This document shows, piece by piece, positions 16,867 through 25,426 of a stretch of DNA of 64,000 nucleotides. Position 1 is the first letter of the stretch, and each line of letters starts with the position of its first letter. Location: NCBI GenBank assembly GCA_963782885.1, contig CAWALL010000015.1, positions 124,001 to 188,000 on the forward strand. The letters run 5' to 3'. This DNA comes from DATAOG01 sp963782885. Its GTDB lineage: Bacteria; Pseudomonadota; Alphaproteobacteria; Geminicoccales; Geminicoccaceae. Below the pieces are notes generated by a model. It had not been told where the DNA came from. It did no database searches and worked only from the letters and a program-made list of their open reading frames with translations. The translations under genes were made by a program, and so were the position numbers.

Positions 16867-19800
16867 TCAGTGAAAATCGCGGGATTTGAAGCCGGCGGCG
16901 CGTCGGGCGGGCGGGCGTGGCTTCTCCGCGGCCCGGGCTTCGGGCGGCGCGAGGACGCCCTGGTAGATGTGCGGGTGGGAGCGGAAGTGGTCGAGGTCGC
17001 GCGGCCGCCAGAACGGGTCGCGCGGGTCGGGCGGGTTGCCGCTCCTGGCGTGGTCGGCATGCGCCAGCGGTGCTCTGAAGGTCGTCTCGGCCAGGCGGCG
17101 CAAAAGGCCAGTGCGGTCGATCAGGCGCTCGGCGACCACGTGGATCACGAGGCCTTCTTTCTGCAGTTTGCCCTGCACCGCCAGCAGTTGGGCGCCGAGC
17201 ACGGTCCGGCGGAAGCGCTCGAACACCTTGGGCCAGACCACGAGGTTGGCAACCCCGGTCTCGTCCTCGAGCGTGATGAAGATCACGCCGCTCGCGGTGC
17301 CCGGCCGCTGGCGGACCAGCGTCAGGCCCGCGACCTCGACCCACTGGCCGTCCTCGATGCCGGCGAGCTCTGCCGCCCGCAGCGTCCGGCGCGGCAGGAA
17401 GGGCCGCAGCAGGGCCAAGGGATGGGCGCGCAGCGACAGCCGCAGGTTGGCATAGTCCTCGGCGACCTCGTGGCCCTCGGTCATCGGCGGCAACGCGGCT
17501 TCAGGTTCCATGGGGGGCTCGGCCGGCGCGGTCCTGCCTTTGGCTGTGGCGGCCTCTCGGTCGCGGGCCCAGGCGAACAAGGGCGGCAGGTCGGGCTCCT
17601 TGCCAACGCGCATGGGGCCGGTGCGCTCGAGGCCGAGTGCCTGCCAGAGCGCACCCCGCCGGTTCAGCGCGAGCGAAGTGAACGCGTCCGCCCGCGCCAG
17701 CCGGTCAAGGGCGGCGGCGCTGATGCCCGAGCGGTGGCGCAGCTCGGCGAGATCGCGGTAGCCCCCGCCCCGGCGCTCGACCAACTGCGTGAGCTCCGCC
17801 GCCTTCAACCCCTTGACCTGGCGAAAGCCCAGGCGCAGCGCCAGAGATGACGAGGCGAGGCGAGCTTCGGAGCGGGTTTCTTCCTCGGCCGGTGGCGCCG
17901 CCACCGCTGCCACCTCTTCCTGGGCCCGTGGCGCTGCCGCCTCGAGGGTGCAGTCCCAGTCGCTGGCGTTGACGTCGACCGGCAGCACGGCAACGCCATG
18001 ATCGCGGGCGTCGCGGACGATCTGGGCGGGCGCGTAGAAGCCCATCGGCTGGCTGTTGAGGAGCGCGCAGGCGAACACCTCGGGATGATGGCATTTCAGC
18101 CAGGCCGAGACGTAGACCAGGAGCGCGAAGCTGGCGGCGTGGGATTCGGGAAACCCGTAGGTGCCGAAGCCCTCGATCTGCTGGAAGCAGCGTTCGGCGA
18201 ACGCGCGCGCGTAGCCGTTTTTGGCCATGCCGTCGATGAACTTGGCTCGGAAGGTGTGGATCGTGCCGACCCGCTTGAAGGTCGCCATCGCGCGGCGCAG
18301 GCGGTCGGCTTCGCCGGGCGTGAAGCCGGCGCCGACGATCGCGATCTGCATCGCCTGCTCCTGGAACAAGGGCACGCCCAGCGTCTTCTCGAGCACGCCC
18401 TTGAGGGCTTCCGAGGGGTACTCGACCCGCTCCTCGCCGTTCCGGCGGCGGAGGTAGGGGTGGACCATGTCGCCCTGGATCGGCCCCGGGCGGACGATCG
18501 CGACCTCGATCACGAGGTCGTAGAAGCTCTGCGGTCTGAGGCGCGGCAGCATGGTCATCTGCGCCCGGCTCTCGACCTGGAAGACGCCGATCGAGTCGGC
18601 CCGGCTCAGCATCTCGTAGACCGCGGGGTCCTCGGCCGGGATGGTCGCGAGGTCGAGCTTTTTGCCATGGTGGCGCTCGAGCAGCTCGAAGGCCTTGCGG
18701 ATGCAGGTCAGCATGCCGAGCGCCAGCACGTCGATCTTGAGGATGCCGAGCGCGTCGAGGTCGTCCTTGTCCCATTCGACCATGGTGCGCCCGTCCATCG
18801 CGGCGTTGACCACCGGCACGACCTGGTCGAGGCGCGAGCGGGTGAGCACGAAACCGCCGACGTGCTGCGAGAGATGGCGGGGAAAGCCGGTCAGTTCGGA
18901 CGCCAGCTGCAGCGCCAGGCGCAGGCGCGGCGAGGTCGGATCGAGGCCGCGCTCGCGCGCGAGCTGCTCGTCCAGGCCGCCCTCGCTCCAGCCCCAGATG
19001 CCGGACGCGAGCGCGCCGACCGCATCCTCCGAGAGCCCCATGGCCTTGCCGACCTCGCGGATCGCGCTCCGCGAACGATAGTGGATCACGGTCGCAGCGA
19101 TCCCGGCATGCTCGCGCCCGTACTTCCCGTAAATGTATTGAATGACCTCCTCACGCCGCTCGTGCTCGAAATCGACGTCGATGTCCGGCGGCTCCTTGCG
19201 CTCGGTCGAGACGAAGCGCTCGAACAGGAGGTCGAAGCGCTCGGGATCGACCGCGGTGATGCCGAGGCAATAGCAGACCGCGGAGTTGGCGGCCGAGCCC
19301 CGGCCCTGGCAGAGGATGCCCTTCGAGCGGGCGAAGCGCACGAGGTCGTGCACGGTCAGGAAATAGGGCGCGTAGTCGAGCTCCTCAATCAGCCGGAGCT
19401 CGTGCTCGAGCAGTTTTTCCACTTTGGCCGGCGGGCCCTCAGGATAGTGCTCGGCGACACCTTCCCAGGTCAATCGCGCGAGGTGCTCCTGAACGGAGAG
19501 ACCCGCCGGCGGCGGATCGATCGGATAGTCATAAGCCAACTCATCCAGGGAAAAACGGCAGGCGTCGACGATCTCGAGGGTGCGCGCGAGCGCCTCGGGA
19601 TGACGGCGGAACAGGCGCAGGGTCTCGGCCGGCGGCTTCAGGTGACGCTCGGCGTTGGCCTCGAGCCGGAAGCCCGCCCGGTCGATCGGGCAATGCTCGC
19701 GGATGCAGGTCAGCACGTCCTGCAGCGGGCGCCGCTCGGGGACGTGATAGAGCACGTCGCCGGTCGCGACCAACGGTGTCCGGCAGGCGGCGGCGAGCCC

Positions 19801-20406
19801 GGCCAGCGCCTCGATCCGCGCCGCGTCGTCGCCCCGATAGAGATGCTGCGCGGCCAGATAGCAAGCTGGCAGCTTGAGGCTCAATTTTTTGAGGAAAGCC
19901 GCGAAGCCGTCGTCCAGATCGTCCGGCGGCAGAGCGACCACGATCTGCCCCTCGGCGTGGTCGAACAGATCGGTGAGCCCGAGCCGACAACCACCCTTCT
20001 CGGCCCGCCGCTGCCCCTGCGAGATCAGCTGCGACAACCGACCGTAGGCGGCGCGATCGGTCGGGAAACAAAGCACCGAGGGTGCCGGCGGCAGGTTACT
20101 GTCACCCTCGGGCTCGATCCCAGGGCCTCCTCTTCCTCGTGCGGGAACACCCGCGGACGAGAAAGGAATTACGGTCCCGGACCGCCGGTCGGGCATGAGG
20201 TCGATGCGGGCGCCGACCACGAACCGGATGCCGACCTCCTTGCCGGCGACATGCGCCCGCACGACGCCGGCCAGCGTATTGCGATCGGTCAGCGCCAGCG
20301 CTTCGAGCCCGAGCTCATGGGCGCGCAGCACCAGCTCTTCCGGGTGCGAGCCGCCCCGCAGGAACGAGAAATTGCTGGTGATCTGCAGCTCGGCGTAGCC
20401 GGTCAT
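16867..20406 (-). CDS. dnaE2: Error-prone DNA polymerase DnaE2 (ImuC)
   Basis: Alpha-type family C polymerase of the SOS mutasome, acting with ImuA and ImuB in lesion bypass and induced mutagenesis. The 1179-residue protein has an N-terminal PHP domain (YAELQITSNFSFLRGGSHPE), the catalytic aspartate segment PPDIDVDFEHERREEVIQYI, and C-terminal helix-hairpin-helix and OB domains (GVIFITLEDETGVANLVVWP). It is longer than usual. About 28 residues (78-105) come from an in-frame palindromic repeat, and an Ala/Glu-rich loop lies near 800-850. Start ATG 20406; a GTG lies one codon earlier. Normally directly behind imuB, here separated by three genes. Confidence 0.93.
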   Translation of the reverse strand: MTGYAELQITSNFSFLRGGSHPEELVLRAHELGLEALALTDRNTLAGVVRAHVAGKEVGIRFVVGARIDLMPDRRSGTVIPFSSAGVPARGRGGPGIEPEGDSNLPPAPSVLCFPTDRAAYGRLSQLISQGQRRAEKGGCRLGLTDLFDHAEGQIVVALPPDDLDDGFAAFLKKLSLKLPACYLAAQHLYRGDDAARIEALAGLAAACRTPLVATGDVLYHVPERRPLQDVLTCIREHCPIDRAGFRLEANAERHLKPPAETLRLFRRHPEALARTLEIVDACRFSLDELAYDYPIDPPPAGLSVQEHLARLTWEGVAEHYPEGPPAKVEKLLEHELRLIEELDYAPYFLTVHDLVRFARSKGILCQGRGSAANSAVCYCLGITAVDPERFDLLFERFVSTERKEPPDIDVDFEHERREEVIQYIYGKYGREHAGIAATVIHYRSRSAIREVGKAMGLSEDAVGALASGIWGWSEGGLDEQLARERGLDPTSPRLRLALQLASELTGFPRHLSQHVGGFVLTRSRLDQVVPVVNAAMDGRTMVEWDKDDLDALGILKIDVLALGMLTCIRKAFELLERHHGKKLDLATIPAEDPAVYEMLSRADSIGVFQVESRAQMTMLPRLRPQSFYDLVIEVAIVRPGPIQGDMVHPYLRRRNGEERVEYPSEALKGVLEKTLGVPLFQEQAMQIAIVGAGFTPGEADRLRRAMATFKRVGTIHTFRAKFIDGMAKNGYARAFAERCFQQIEGFGTYGFPESHAASFALLVYVSAWLKCHHPEVFACALLNSQPMGFYAPAQIVRDARDHGVAVLPVDVNASDWDCTLEAAAPRAQEEVAAVAAPPAEEETRSEARLASSSLALRLGFRQVKGLKAAELTQLVERRGGGYRDLAELRHRSGISAAALDRLARADAFTSLALNRRGALWQALGLERTGPMRVGKEPDLPPLFAWARDREAATAKGRTAPAEPPMEPEAALPPMTEGHEVAEDYANLRLSLRAHPLALLRPFLPRRTLRAAELAGIEDGQWVEVAGLTLVRQRPGTASGVIFITLEDETGVANLVVWPKVFERFRRTVLGAQLLAVQGKLQKEGLVIHVVAERLIDRTGLLRRLAETTFRAPLAHADHARSGNPPDPRDPFWRPRDLDHFRSHPHIYQGVLAPPEARAAEKPRPPARRAAGFKSRDFH
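20095..20172. repeat. Palindromic repeat element inserted in frame in dnaE2
   Basis: The segment contains two inverted repeats: CCTCGGG...CCCAGGG (20105-20124, imperfect) and CTCGTGCGGG-AACA-CCCGC(GG)ACGAG (20136-20161). It adds about 26 codons to the PHP domain between RIDLMPD and LCFPTDRAAYGRL, where relatives have a short linker. The encoded stretch (IPFSSAGVPARGRGGPGIEP) has the composition of translated dispersed repeats in alphaproteobacteria, analogous to Rickettsia palindromic elements. Its identity as a dispersed repeat is inferred; I found no second copy in the window. Confidence 0.65.
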
Positions 20407-20476
20407 CACTCTGTCTCCGCCGGCGATTTGGCCAAGATCCAGGGAATCTGACTCTGTTCAAATCCATAAATCGATA

Positions 20477-20977
20477 CTATTTATCCGTCTGGAGGGGTTC
20501 TCTTGTCCGGATTGCTCTACATTTGTTCTGCTGTTCACGAAGGAAGTTCTGCGGATCATCTATGGTATAGCCGAGCTGTTCTGCAGCGCTGATGAAACCC
20601 CTCAGGGTCCCCGGTTCCATCCTGCCAAACTCAATATGTTGTTTGTTGACCACCAGCGCGCTCAGCATCGGCAAGCCTTTGGAATGCGCCCACCGGACCA
20701 CATCCCAAAGGTGATGTGGCATCGCATAGCGGACCTTGCTCCAGTCCGCGCCATGTAATTTTGCGATTTCGCCATAGCTCGAAAACTGATGCTTCCGCGC
20801 ACGGCTGAGAATGAAATCGATGGTCTTTTGCAGATCGAAAGAACCGCCAAAGCGGCGATTATGCTCTTCGATGCATTCCCGATATTCAATTCGATCGGTT
20901 GCATTGTGATGCTTGTAATTTTCGATTAAGTTTTCGAGCCGTTCATCGCTAAGCGTTTTCGGATCGATGTGGGGCAT
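20477..20977 (-). CDS. Hypothetical protein between imuB and dnaE2
   Basis: Unknown function. The 166-residue soluble protein has an N-terminal helical part (LSDERLENLIENYKHHNATD) and a conserved-looking core: HQFSSYGEIAKLHGADWSKV, RYAMPHHLWDVVRWAHSKGL, PMLSALVVNK and MEPGTLRGFISAAEQLGY. The core may be a winged-helix-like fold; that is a guess. Codon use and base composition are visibly more AT-rich than in dnaE2 and imuB, suggesting recent acquisition. It lies on the same strand as the imu genes, so it may be co-expressed under SOS control. Confidence 0.7.
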   Translation of the reverse strand: MPHIDPKTLSDERLENLIENYKHHNATDRIEYRECIEEHNRRFGGSFDLQKTIDFILSRARKHQFSSYGEIAKLHGADWSKVRYAMPHHLWDVVRWAHSKGLPMLSALVVNKQHIEFGRMEPGTLRGFISAAEQLGYTIDDPQNFLREQQNKCRAIRTREPLQTDK

Positions 20978-20999
20978 TTGTCTCGCCAGTCGATGGATC

Positions 21000-21137
21000 T
21001 CAGGATGGGCCGGGGAGCAGCTTGACCAGGGCGACGATGACGACGGTCTGGATGATCATCACGACGATGATGCGCCGCCAGAAGCGGCTCATTGCGGCGT
21101 GCATCTCCGGCGAGGCTGCGCGACCGTCGTCGCTCAC
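21000..21137 (-). CDS. Small single-pass membrane protein
   Basis: A 45-residue protein with a short polar N-terminus and one membrane segment (IIVVMIIQTVVIVALVKLL, residues 23-41). The start GTG at 21137 overlaps the upstream stop as GTGA, so translation is coupled. Its C-terminal IVALVKLLPGPS matches IIALIRLLPGGPP at the end of the upstream coiled-coil protein, so the two tails look paralogous. It may be a truncated duplicate or a partner subunit. Confidence 0.6.
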   Translation of the reverse strand: MSDDGRAASPEMHAAMSRFWRRIIVVMIIQTVVIVALVKLLPGPS

Positions 21138-21571
21138 GGCGGGCCGCCCGGCAGGAGCCTGATAAGCGCAATGATGACGGCAGCCTGGGCAACCAGGAGT
21201 CCTGCCACCTTCCAAGCGAGGTTTCCCATGTCGCTCCGCAGGACGGCGATCTCCCGATGCAGCTCCGCGCGCAGCTTGTTGCCCTCCGACTGGACCTCGA
21301 TCCGCAGCCGCGTCTCCATCTCGTGCATCTCGGTCCGTAGCTGGCCGATCTCGTGCTGCGTCTCGGTCCGCAACTGACCGATCTCGTGCTGCGTTTCGAT
21401 TCGCAGCTGACCGATCTCGCTACGGAGATCCTTGATGTCCTGCTTGGTCGCGACGTCGCTGGCAGCGGCCATGTCGCCCAGAATGCGGGCATGCCGACGG
21501 GCCCGCTCGGGATCGTCGCCGTATTCCCGCTCGAGTCGCTCGGCAAGGGCGAGAGTATCGATCGTCGCCAT
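21134..21571 (-). CDS. Coiled-coil protein with C-terminal membrane anchor (DUF1640-like)
   Basis: A 145-residue protein: an N-terminal helix (TLALAERLEREYGDDPERAR), a long coiled coil (about 41-115) and a C-terminal membrane segment (VAGLLVAQAAVIIALIRLL). This resembles bacterial DUF1640 proteins, whose function is unknown. The coiled coil contains three tandem 11-residue units (EIGQLRTETQH and variants). It is translationally coupled to the small membrane gene at 21000-21137, and both lie between imuB and dnaE2, so they may share the damage-inducible transcript. Confidence 0.75.
   Translation of the reverse strand: MATIDTLALAERLEREYGDDPERARRHARILGDMAAASDVATKQDIKDLRSEIGQLRIETQHEIGQLRTETQHEIGQLRTEMHEMETRLRIEVQSEGNKLRAELHREIAVLRSDMGNLAWKVAGLLVAQAAVIIALIRLLPGGPP
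21320..21418 (-). repeat. Three 33-bp tandem repeats in coding sequence
   Basis: They encode EIGQLRIETQH, EIGQLRTETQH and EIGQLRTEMHE (residues 52-84 of the coiled-coil protein). The repeat length is three hendecad-sized turns, so gain or loss of a unit would change rod length without breaking the frame. Confidence 0.85.
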
Positions 21572-21602
21572 CTTGCCTGCAGCCTAGCACGCCGAGGCGG
21601 CA

Positions 21603-23303
21603 TTACGCGAACAGACCGTGCAGGTACCACCGGGGCAGGGCCGCGCCGGTGCGATAGAGGCCCTCGCGGAACAGCCAGAAGCGGCCGCCCAGGGTGTCCT
21701 CGACCGCGAAGTAGTCGCGGGTCAGAGCGTCCGGATCGGCCTCGGGCGTGCGCCACCATTCGGGTGCCAGACGCTCGGGGCCGCGGACCCGCGCGACCTT
21801 ATGCAGGGCCTGACGCCAGCGGAACAGCACCGGCGGCTGGTCGGGCACCGGGGCGACCGCCTCGATCGGCTCCGGCCGCGCGAGCAGGCGCAGCGGCCGC
21901 GCCGGCGCCGGGCCGTGCAGCCGGCGCTCGGGAAACGGCTCGGGCCTTGCCTCATCGAGCGCCGCGGCGCGGCGCGGGGCCTGAGCGAGCGCCGGGACGC
22001 GGCGCTGGGCGCGCTCGGGCAGATGGCTCGCCTGCGGCACCAGCTGGGCGACCGCGTCCTCGCCCAGGCGGTCGCTCAGGCGATCGACCAGCGGCGCCAG
22101 ATCGCGCGCCTGGTCGAGATCGCCAGCACCTATGCCGCGCCAGGCGAGCGGCTCGGGCAAGAGGGGCTCGACCCCCTCGGCGATCAGGATCGCCCGCTCG
22201 ATGCCGAAGCCCGGGTCGAGCTCCAGCAGCTTCTCGGCGAACAGACGGGCGAGCTGGCGCACCTCGCGACAGGGCCGGCTGGTGCCGATCCGGGCCGCGG
22301 CGGTGCTGTTGTCGACCCGGTAGACGGCAAGGGTCAGCCGGCGGGCGCCGAGCCCGGCCATCTCCAGACCGGTGCAGAGCTCGGCGAGCAGCCGGTCGGC
22401 GAGCGCGCGCAGCGCCTCCGCCTCGAGCAGCGGCTCGGCGAACGTGAGCTCGGCGCGATGGGCCGGCCGGGGCGTACGCGGCGAGATCGGCTCGGCGACC
22501 CGACCCTCTGCCTGCTCGAGGCGGGTCAAGAGCGCGGCGCCGAAACGCGCGGTCAGGGCCGGGCGCGGCAGCGGGTGGAGCTGCTCGATCCGGGCGAGGC
22601 CCAAGCGCTCGAGCATGGCGACCAGTTCGGGCTCGAGGCGGAGTGCTGCGACCGGCAAGGGCCCTAGCGCCGACCGGGTCTCGCCGGGCGGCACGAGCGC
22701 GCGCCCGGGCGCGGCATGGCGCGCGGAGGCCCAGGCGGCGCCCGGGCTGTCGGCGATCCCGGCGGCGGCGGTCAGGCCCTGGCGGCGGAGCCGGGCGAGC
22801 AGATCGGCGCACAGCTCGGCCTCGCCGCCGAACAGATGGGCGCAGCCGGTGATGTCGAGCCAGAGCGCCCCGCCCTCGTCATGGGCATGGCTGCGGTCGA
22901 GCGCGACCAAGGGCGTGTAGCGCTCGCACCAGGCGGCCAGGTCCTCGAGCAGCCGGGCATCGGCCGCGGGCTCGGCCGGCCGGACCTGGAGCTCCGGCAC
23001 CATGGCCCGGGCATCGGCCAGCATCAGGCCGGGGGCGAGCCCGGCGGCGCGGGCGCGCGCGCAGACCGCCGCCAGTCGGAGCGCCCCCTTATCGCTCACG
23101 AAGGTGGCGAGCGGCCGCTCCGGGCTGAGCGGCGTCTGAGCACAGCTCGGGCAGCCGCCGGACACCCCGGGCTCACGCCCGTTACCGTGCCGTTGGTCGG
23201 AGCGCATCGACCACCGAAGATCGATGCTGGCTCCGACCAACCGCCTCAGCAGCCGGTCGGTCGGGAGCGTCGGCAGCCAGAGGGACAGAATCCGCGACCT
23301 CAT
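21603..23303 (-). CDS. imuB: ImuB, Y-family polymerase-like mutasome subunit
   Basis: Catalytically inactive Y-family polymerase relative that bridges the beta clamp, ImuA and DnaE2. The 566-residue product starts with the typical MRSRILSLWLPTLPTDRL. It continues with palm/finger segments (GALRLAAVCARARAAGLAPG, LWLDITGCAHLFGGE, GIADSPGAAWASARH) and the little-finger region. The acidic residues of active Y-polymerases are not all present, as expected for ImuB. A loop of about 30 residues after residue 25 is longer than usual. The start overlaps the end of imuA by 122 bases. Confidence 0.9.
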   Translation of the reverse strand: MRSRILSLWLPTLPTDRLLRRLVGASIDLRWSMRSDQRHGNGREPGVSGGCPSCAQTPLSPERPLATFVSDKGALRLAAVCARARAAGLAPGLMLADARAMVPELQVRPAEPAADARLLEDLAAWCERYTPLVALDRSHAHDEGGALWLDITGCAHLFGGEAELCADLLARLRRQGLTAAAGIADSPGAAWASARHAAPGRALVPPGETRSALGPLPVAALRLEPELVAMLERLGLARIEQLHPLPRPALTARFGAALLTRLEQAEGRVAEPISPRTPRPAHRAELTFAEPLLEAEALRALADRLLAELCTGLEMAGLGARRLTLAVYRVDNSTAAARIGTSRPCREVRQLARLFAEKLLELDPGFGIERAILIAEGVEPLLPEPLAWRGIGAGDLDQARDLAPLVDRLSDRLGEDAVAQLVPQASHLPERAQRRVPALAQAPRRAAALDEARPEPFPERRLHGPAPARPLRLLARPEPIEAVAPVPDQPPVLFRWRQALHKVARVRGPERLAPEWWRTPEADPDALTRDYFAVEDTLGGRFWLFREGLYRTGAALPRWYLHGLFA

Positions 23304-24000
23304 GCCAGTCTCCCTGCCGCCACTCGACCTGCCAGAGACCGGTCTGGCCGCCGCGACAGCGGATCAGCTCGAGCCGCCAGCGGGGCGGCCCCAGCGCGCG
23401 CCCGGACGCCTCGCTGCCGAGCGGGGTGATCCGCCAGCGGGTCAGGGCGACGCTCGGGCTGGCGCCGGCGGCGAGCGGCCGGAGCAGCAGGGCGCAGACG
23501 CCCCTGGTCTCGGCCGCGAGCTGCAGCCGCCGGCTCTGGATCAGGCTGAGGCGGTCGACCTCGGCCAGCGCGGCGACCAGGCCCGGACTGTGCAAGGCCT
23601 CTTCGAGCGCCCAGAGGCGCGCGGCCCGCGCCCGCGCCCGGACCACGAGCAGCCGTTCCGGCGGCAGGCCGAGCTCGGCCAGACCCGGCCCGAACAATTC
23701 GTCCCGGGGGCCGATCCAGAGCGCGTGGCCGCCGTCCGCCAGCAAGCGGCCGAGCAGCGCCACGGCGAAGCCCAGCGCCGCCGCCTGGCGGGGCTCGCCA
23801 TGGAGCTCGTGCAGACAGCCCCGGGGCAGCCCACCGCCCGGCAGGACCCGATCGATCCCGGCGAGCCCGAGCGGCCGGACTCCGCGGGCATCCGGCGCCG
23901 AACGATCGAGCCGGGCGAGCTCGGCGCGCAGCCGCTCGAGCCGGCGCCGCTGGTCCGCGCGCGGCGGGTGGGGATTGACAGAGGCGGGCGACGGGCGCAC
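23182..24000 (-). CDS. imuA: ImuA, SulA/RecA-like mutasome subunit
   Basis: First gene of the SOS mutagenesis cassette; ImuA is a RecA-like accessory protein that works with ImuB and DnaE2. The 272-residue product has the core PLGLAGIDRVLPGGGLPRGC LHELHG region (about 43-68), ALGFAVALLGRLL, a RRLQLAAETRGVCALLLRP segment and the C-terminal RWRLELIRCRGG strand. The GTG at 24000 is the start and lies 38 bases from the LexA box. The long 3' overlap with imuB implies co-expression. Confidence 0.87.
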   Translation of the reverse strand: MRPSPASVNPHPPRADQRRRLERLRAELARLDRSAPDARGVRPLGLAGIDRVLPGGGLPRGCLHELHGEPRQAAALGFAVALLGRLLADGGHALWIGPRDELFGPGLAELGLPPERLLVVRARARAARLWALEEALHSPGLVAALAEVDRLSLIQSRRLQLAAETRGVCALLLRPLAAGASPSVALTRWRITPLGSEASGRALGPPRWRLELIRCRGGQTGLWQVEWRQGDWHEVADSVPLAADAPDRPAAEAVGRSQHRSSVVDALRPTAR

Positions 24001-24037
24001 GGTCGAGCATCGTCAGTTCGGCGTTTGATCACTCTTT

Positions 24038-24052
24038 GTTCCTGTTTTGTTC
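24038..24052. promoter_or_regulatory. LexA (SOS) box
   Basis: GTTC-CTGTTTT-GTTC is an exact GTTC-N7-GTTC direct repeat, the LexA operator established in alphaproteobacteria. It lies 38 bases upstream of the imuA start on the minus strand, so imuA-imuB and perhaps the following genes through dnaE2 are damage-inducible. It also lies 117 bases upstream of the divergent FAD oxidoreductase at 24169. Confidence 0.88.
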
Positions 24053-24168
24053 TAGTCCGCGATGTTCCCTCTGTCAAGCTGGTGCGGTTCTGCGCTAGCA
24101 TGCCGGCTTGCCTGGAACCGCGCCTGCGCGCCGCCGTCCCCACCGAACAACGACCTCAAGAGCCAACC

Positions 24169-25326
24169 ATGCAGACCGCCGACGTCCTGGTGATCGGTGC
24201 CGGCATCGCCGGCGCTTCGGCTGCCTACGAGCTCGCGCCCTACGCCCGCGTCGTCCTGCTCGAGCGCGAGTCCCAGCCGGGCTACCACAGCACCGGCCGC
24301 TCGGCCGCGGTGTTCGCCCCGGCCTACGGTAACCGGGTGATCCGCGCGCTCACCCAGGCGAGCCACCGCTTCTATCAGAAGCAGATGGGCGGCCTCGCCA
24401 GCCATCCGGTGCTGGCGCCGCGCGGTGCTTTGTTCATCGGCCGCGCCGACCAGATCCCGGCGCTCGACCGCCTGCTCGCCGAGACCGCGTCCCAGGTGGG
24501 AGGTCTCGAGCGCCTGGACCGCGACCAGCTGCTCGCCCGCCTGCCGGCGCTGCGGCCCGACTACGTCGCCGGCGCGGTCTACGACCCGAGTGCCATGGAC
24601 CTCGACGTCGCCGCCATCCACCAGGCCTACCTGAAGGGGTTCCGCGCGCGCGGCGGCCAGCTGGTCACCGACGCCGAGGTCGTCAAGATCGCGACCGACT
24701 ACGCGCCCTGGCGGCTCGAGACCCGGGCCGGCCCGTTCGAGGCGGCGGTTCTGGTCGACGCCGCCGGCGCCTGGGCCGACGAGCTGGCGGCGCAGGCCGG
24801 GGTCGCGCCGATCGGCCTCGTCGCCAGGCGCCGGACCGCCTTCCTGTTCGAGCCCTCGGACCCTGTCGACCGCGCCTGGCCGGTGGTGATCGATGCCGAC
24901 GAGCAGTTCTACTTCAAGCCGGAATCGGGCCTGCTGCTCGGCTCGCCCGCGGACGCGACCCCGGTGCCACCCTCCGACGTCCAGCCCGAGGAGCTCGACG
25001 TCGCCGTCGCGGTCGACCGGATCGAGCGGGCGGCCCGCTTCCGGGTGCGGCGCGTCCCACGCCGCTGGGCGGGCCTCAGGACCTTCGCCGCCGACCAGAC
25101 GCCGGTGGTCGGCATGGAAGAGACCGTGCCCGGCTTCTTCTGGGTCGCCGGCCAGGGCGGCTACGGCATCCAGACCGCGCCCGCGCTGGCGCGGGCCGCC
25201 GCCAGCCTCTTGGTCGACGGCGTGCTGCCGGGCGATCTGCTCGCCCAGGGCATGGTCGCCGAGGACCTGCTGCCGCTCCGCCTGCGCTCGCGGCCGGCCG
25301 CCGGCGCAGACCCGACCCGCCCCTGA
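24169..25326 (+). CDS. FAD-dependent oxidoreductase (DAO family)
   Basis: Flavoprotein of the D-amino-acid oxidase/glycine oxidase superfamily, 385 residues, cytoplasmic. It has the dinucleotide motif VLVIGAGIAGASAAYEL with GAGIAG at 10-15, the ERESQPGYHSTGRSAAVFAP segment that binds FAD, LVDAAGAWADELA in the middle and VAGQGGYGIQTAPALARAAA near the end. That last segment is typical of FAD-dependent amine and amino-acid oxidases. The start ATG at 24169 is the first that leads into the Rossmann strand. The substrate is unknown. It is divergent from imuA and shares its control region. Confidence 0.9.
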   Translation: MQTADVLVIGAGIAGASAAYELAPYARVVLLERESQPGYHSTGRSAAVFAPAYGNRVIRALTQASHRFYQKQMGGLASHPVLAPRGALFIGRADQIPALDRLLAETASQVGGLERLDRDQLLARLPALRPDYVAGAVYDPSAMDLDVAAIHQAYLKGFRARGGQLVTDAEVVKIATDYAPWRLETRAGPFEAAVLVDAAGAWADELAAQAGVAPIGLVARRRTAFLFEPSDPVDRAWPVVIDADEQFYFKPESGLLLGSPADATPVPPSDVQPEELDVAVAVDRIERAARFRVRRVPRRWAGLRTFAADQTPVVGMEETVPGFFWVAGQGGYGIQTAPALARAAASLLVDGVLPGDLLAQGMVAEDLLPLRLRSRPAAGADPTRP

Positions 25327-25426
25327 ACGACAAATCCGATCGGCGCTGTGAAGCAATCCACAACGCTTTTGGCCTCGATCGTGGAATGATGTATCTTCGG
25401 AGCCGGAACGAAGGAGGCCACGGGCG

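Noticed and set aside
17998..20451. Plus-strand open frame of about 800 codons opposite dnaE2
   Set aside because: Shadow frame; the minus strand encodes a full DnaE2 with all motifs.
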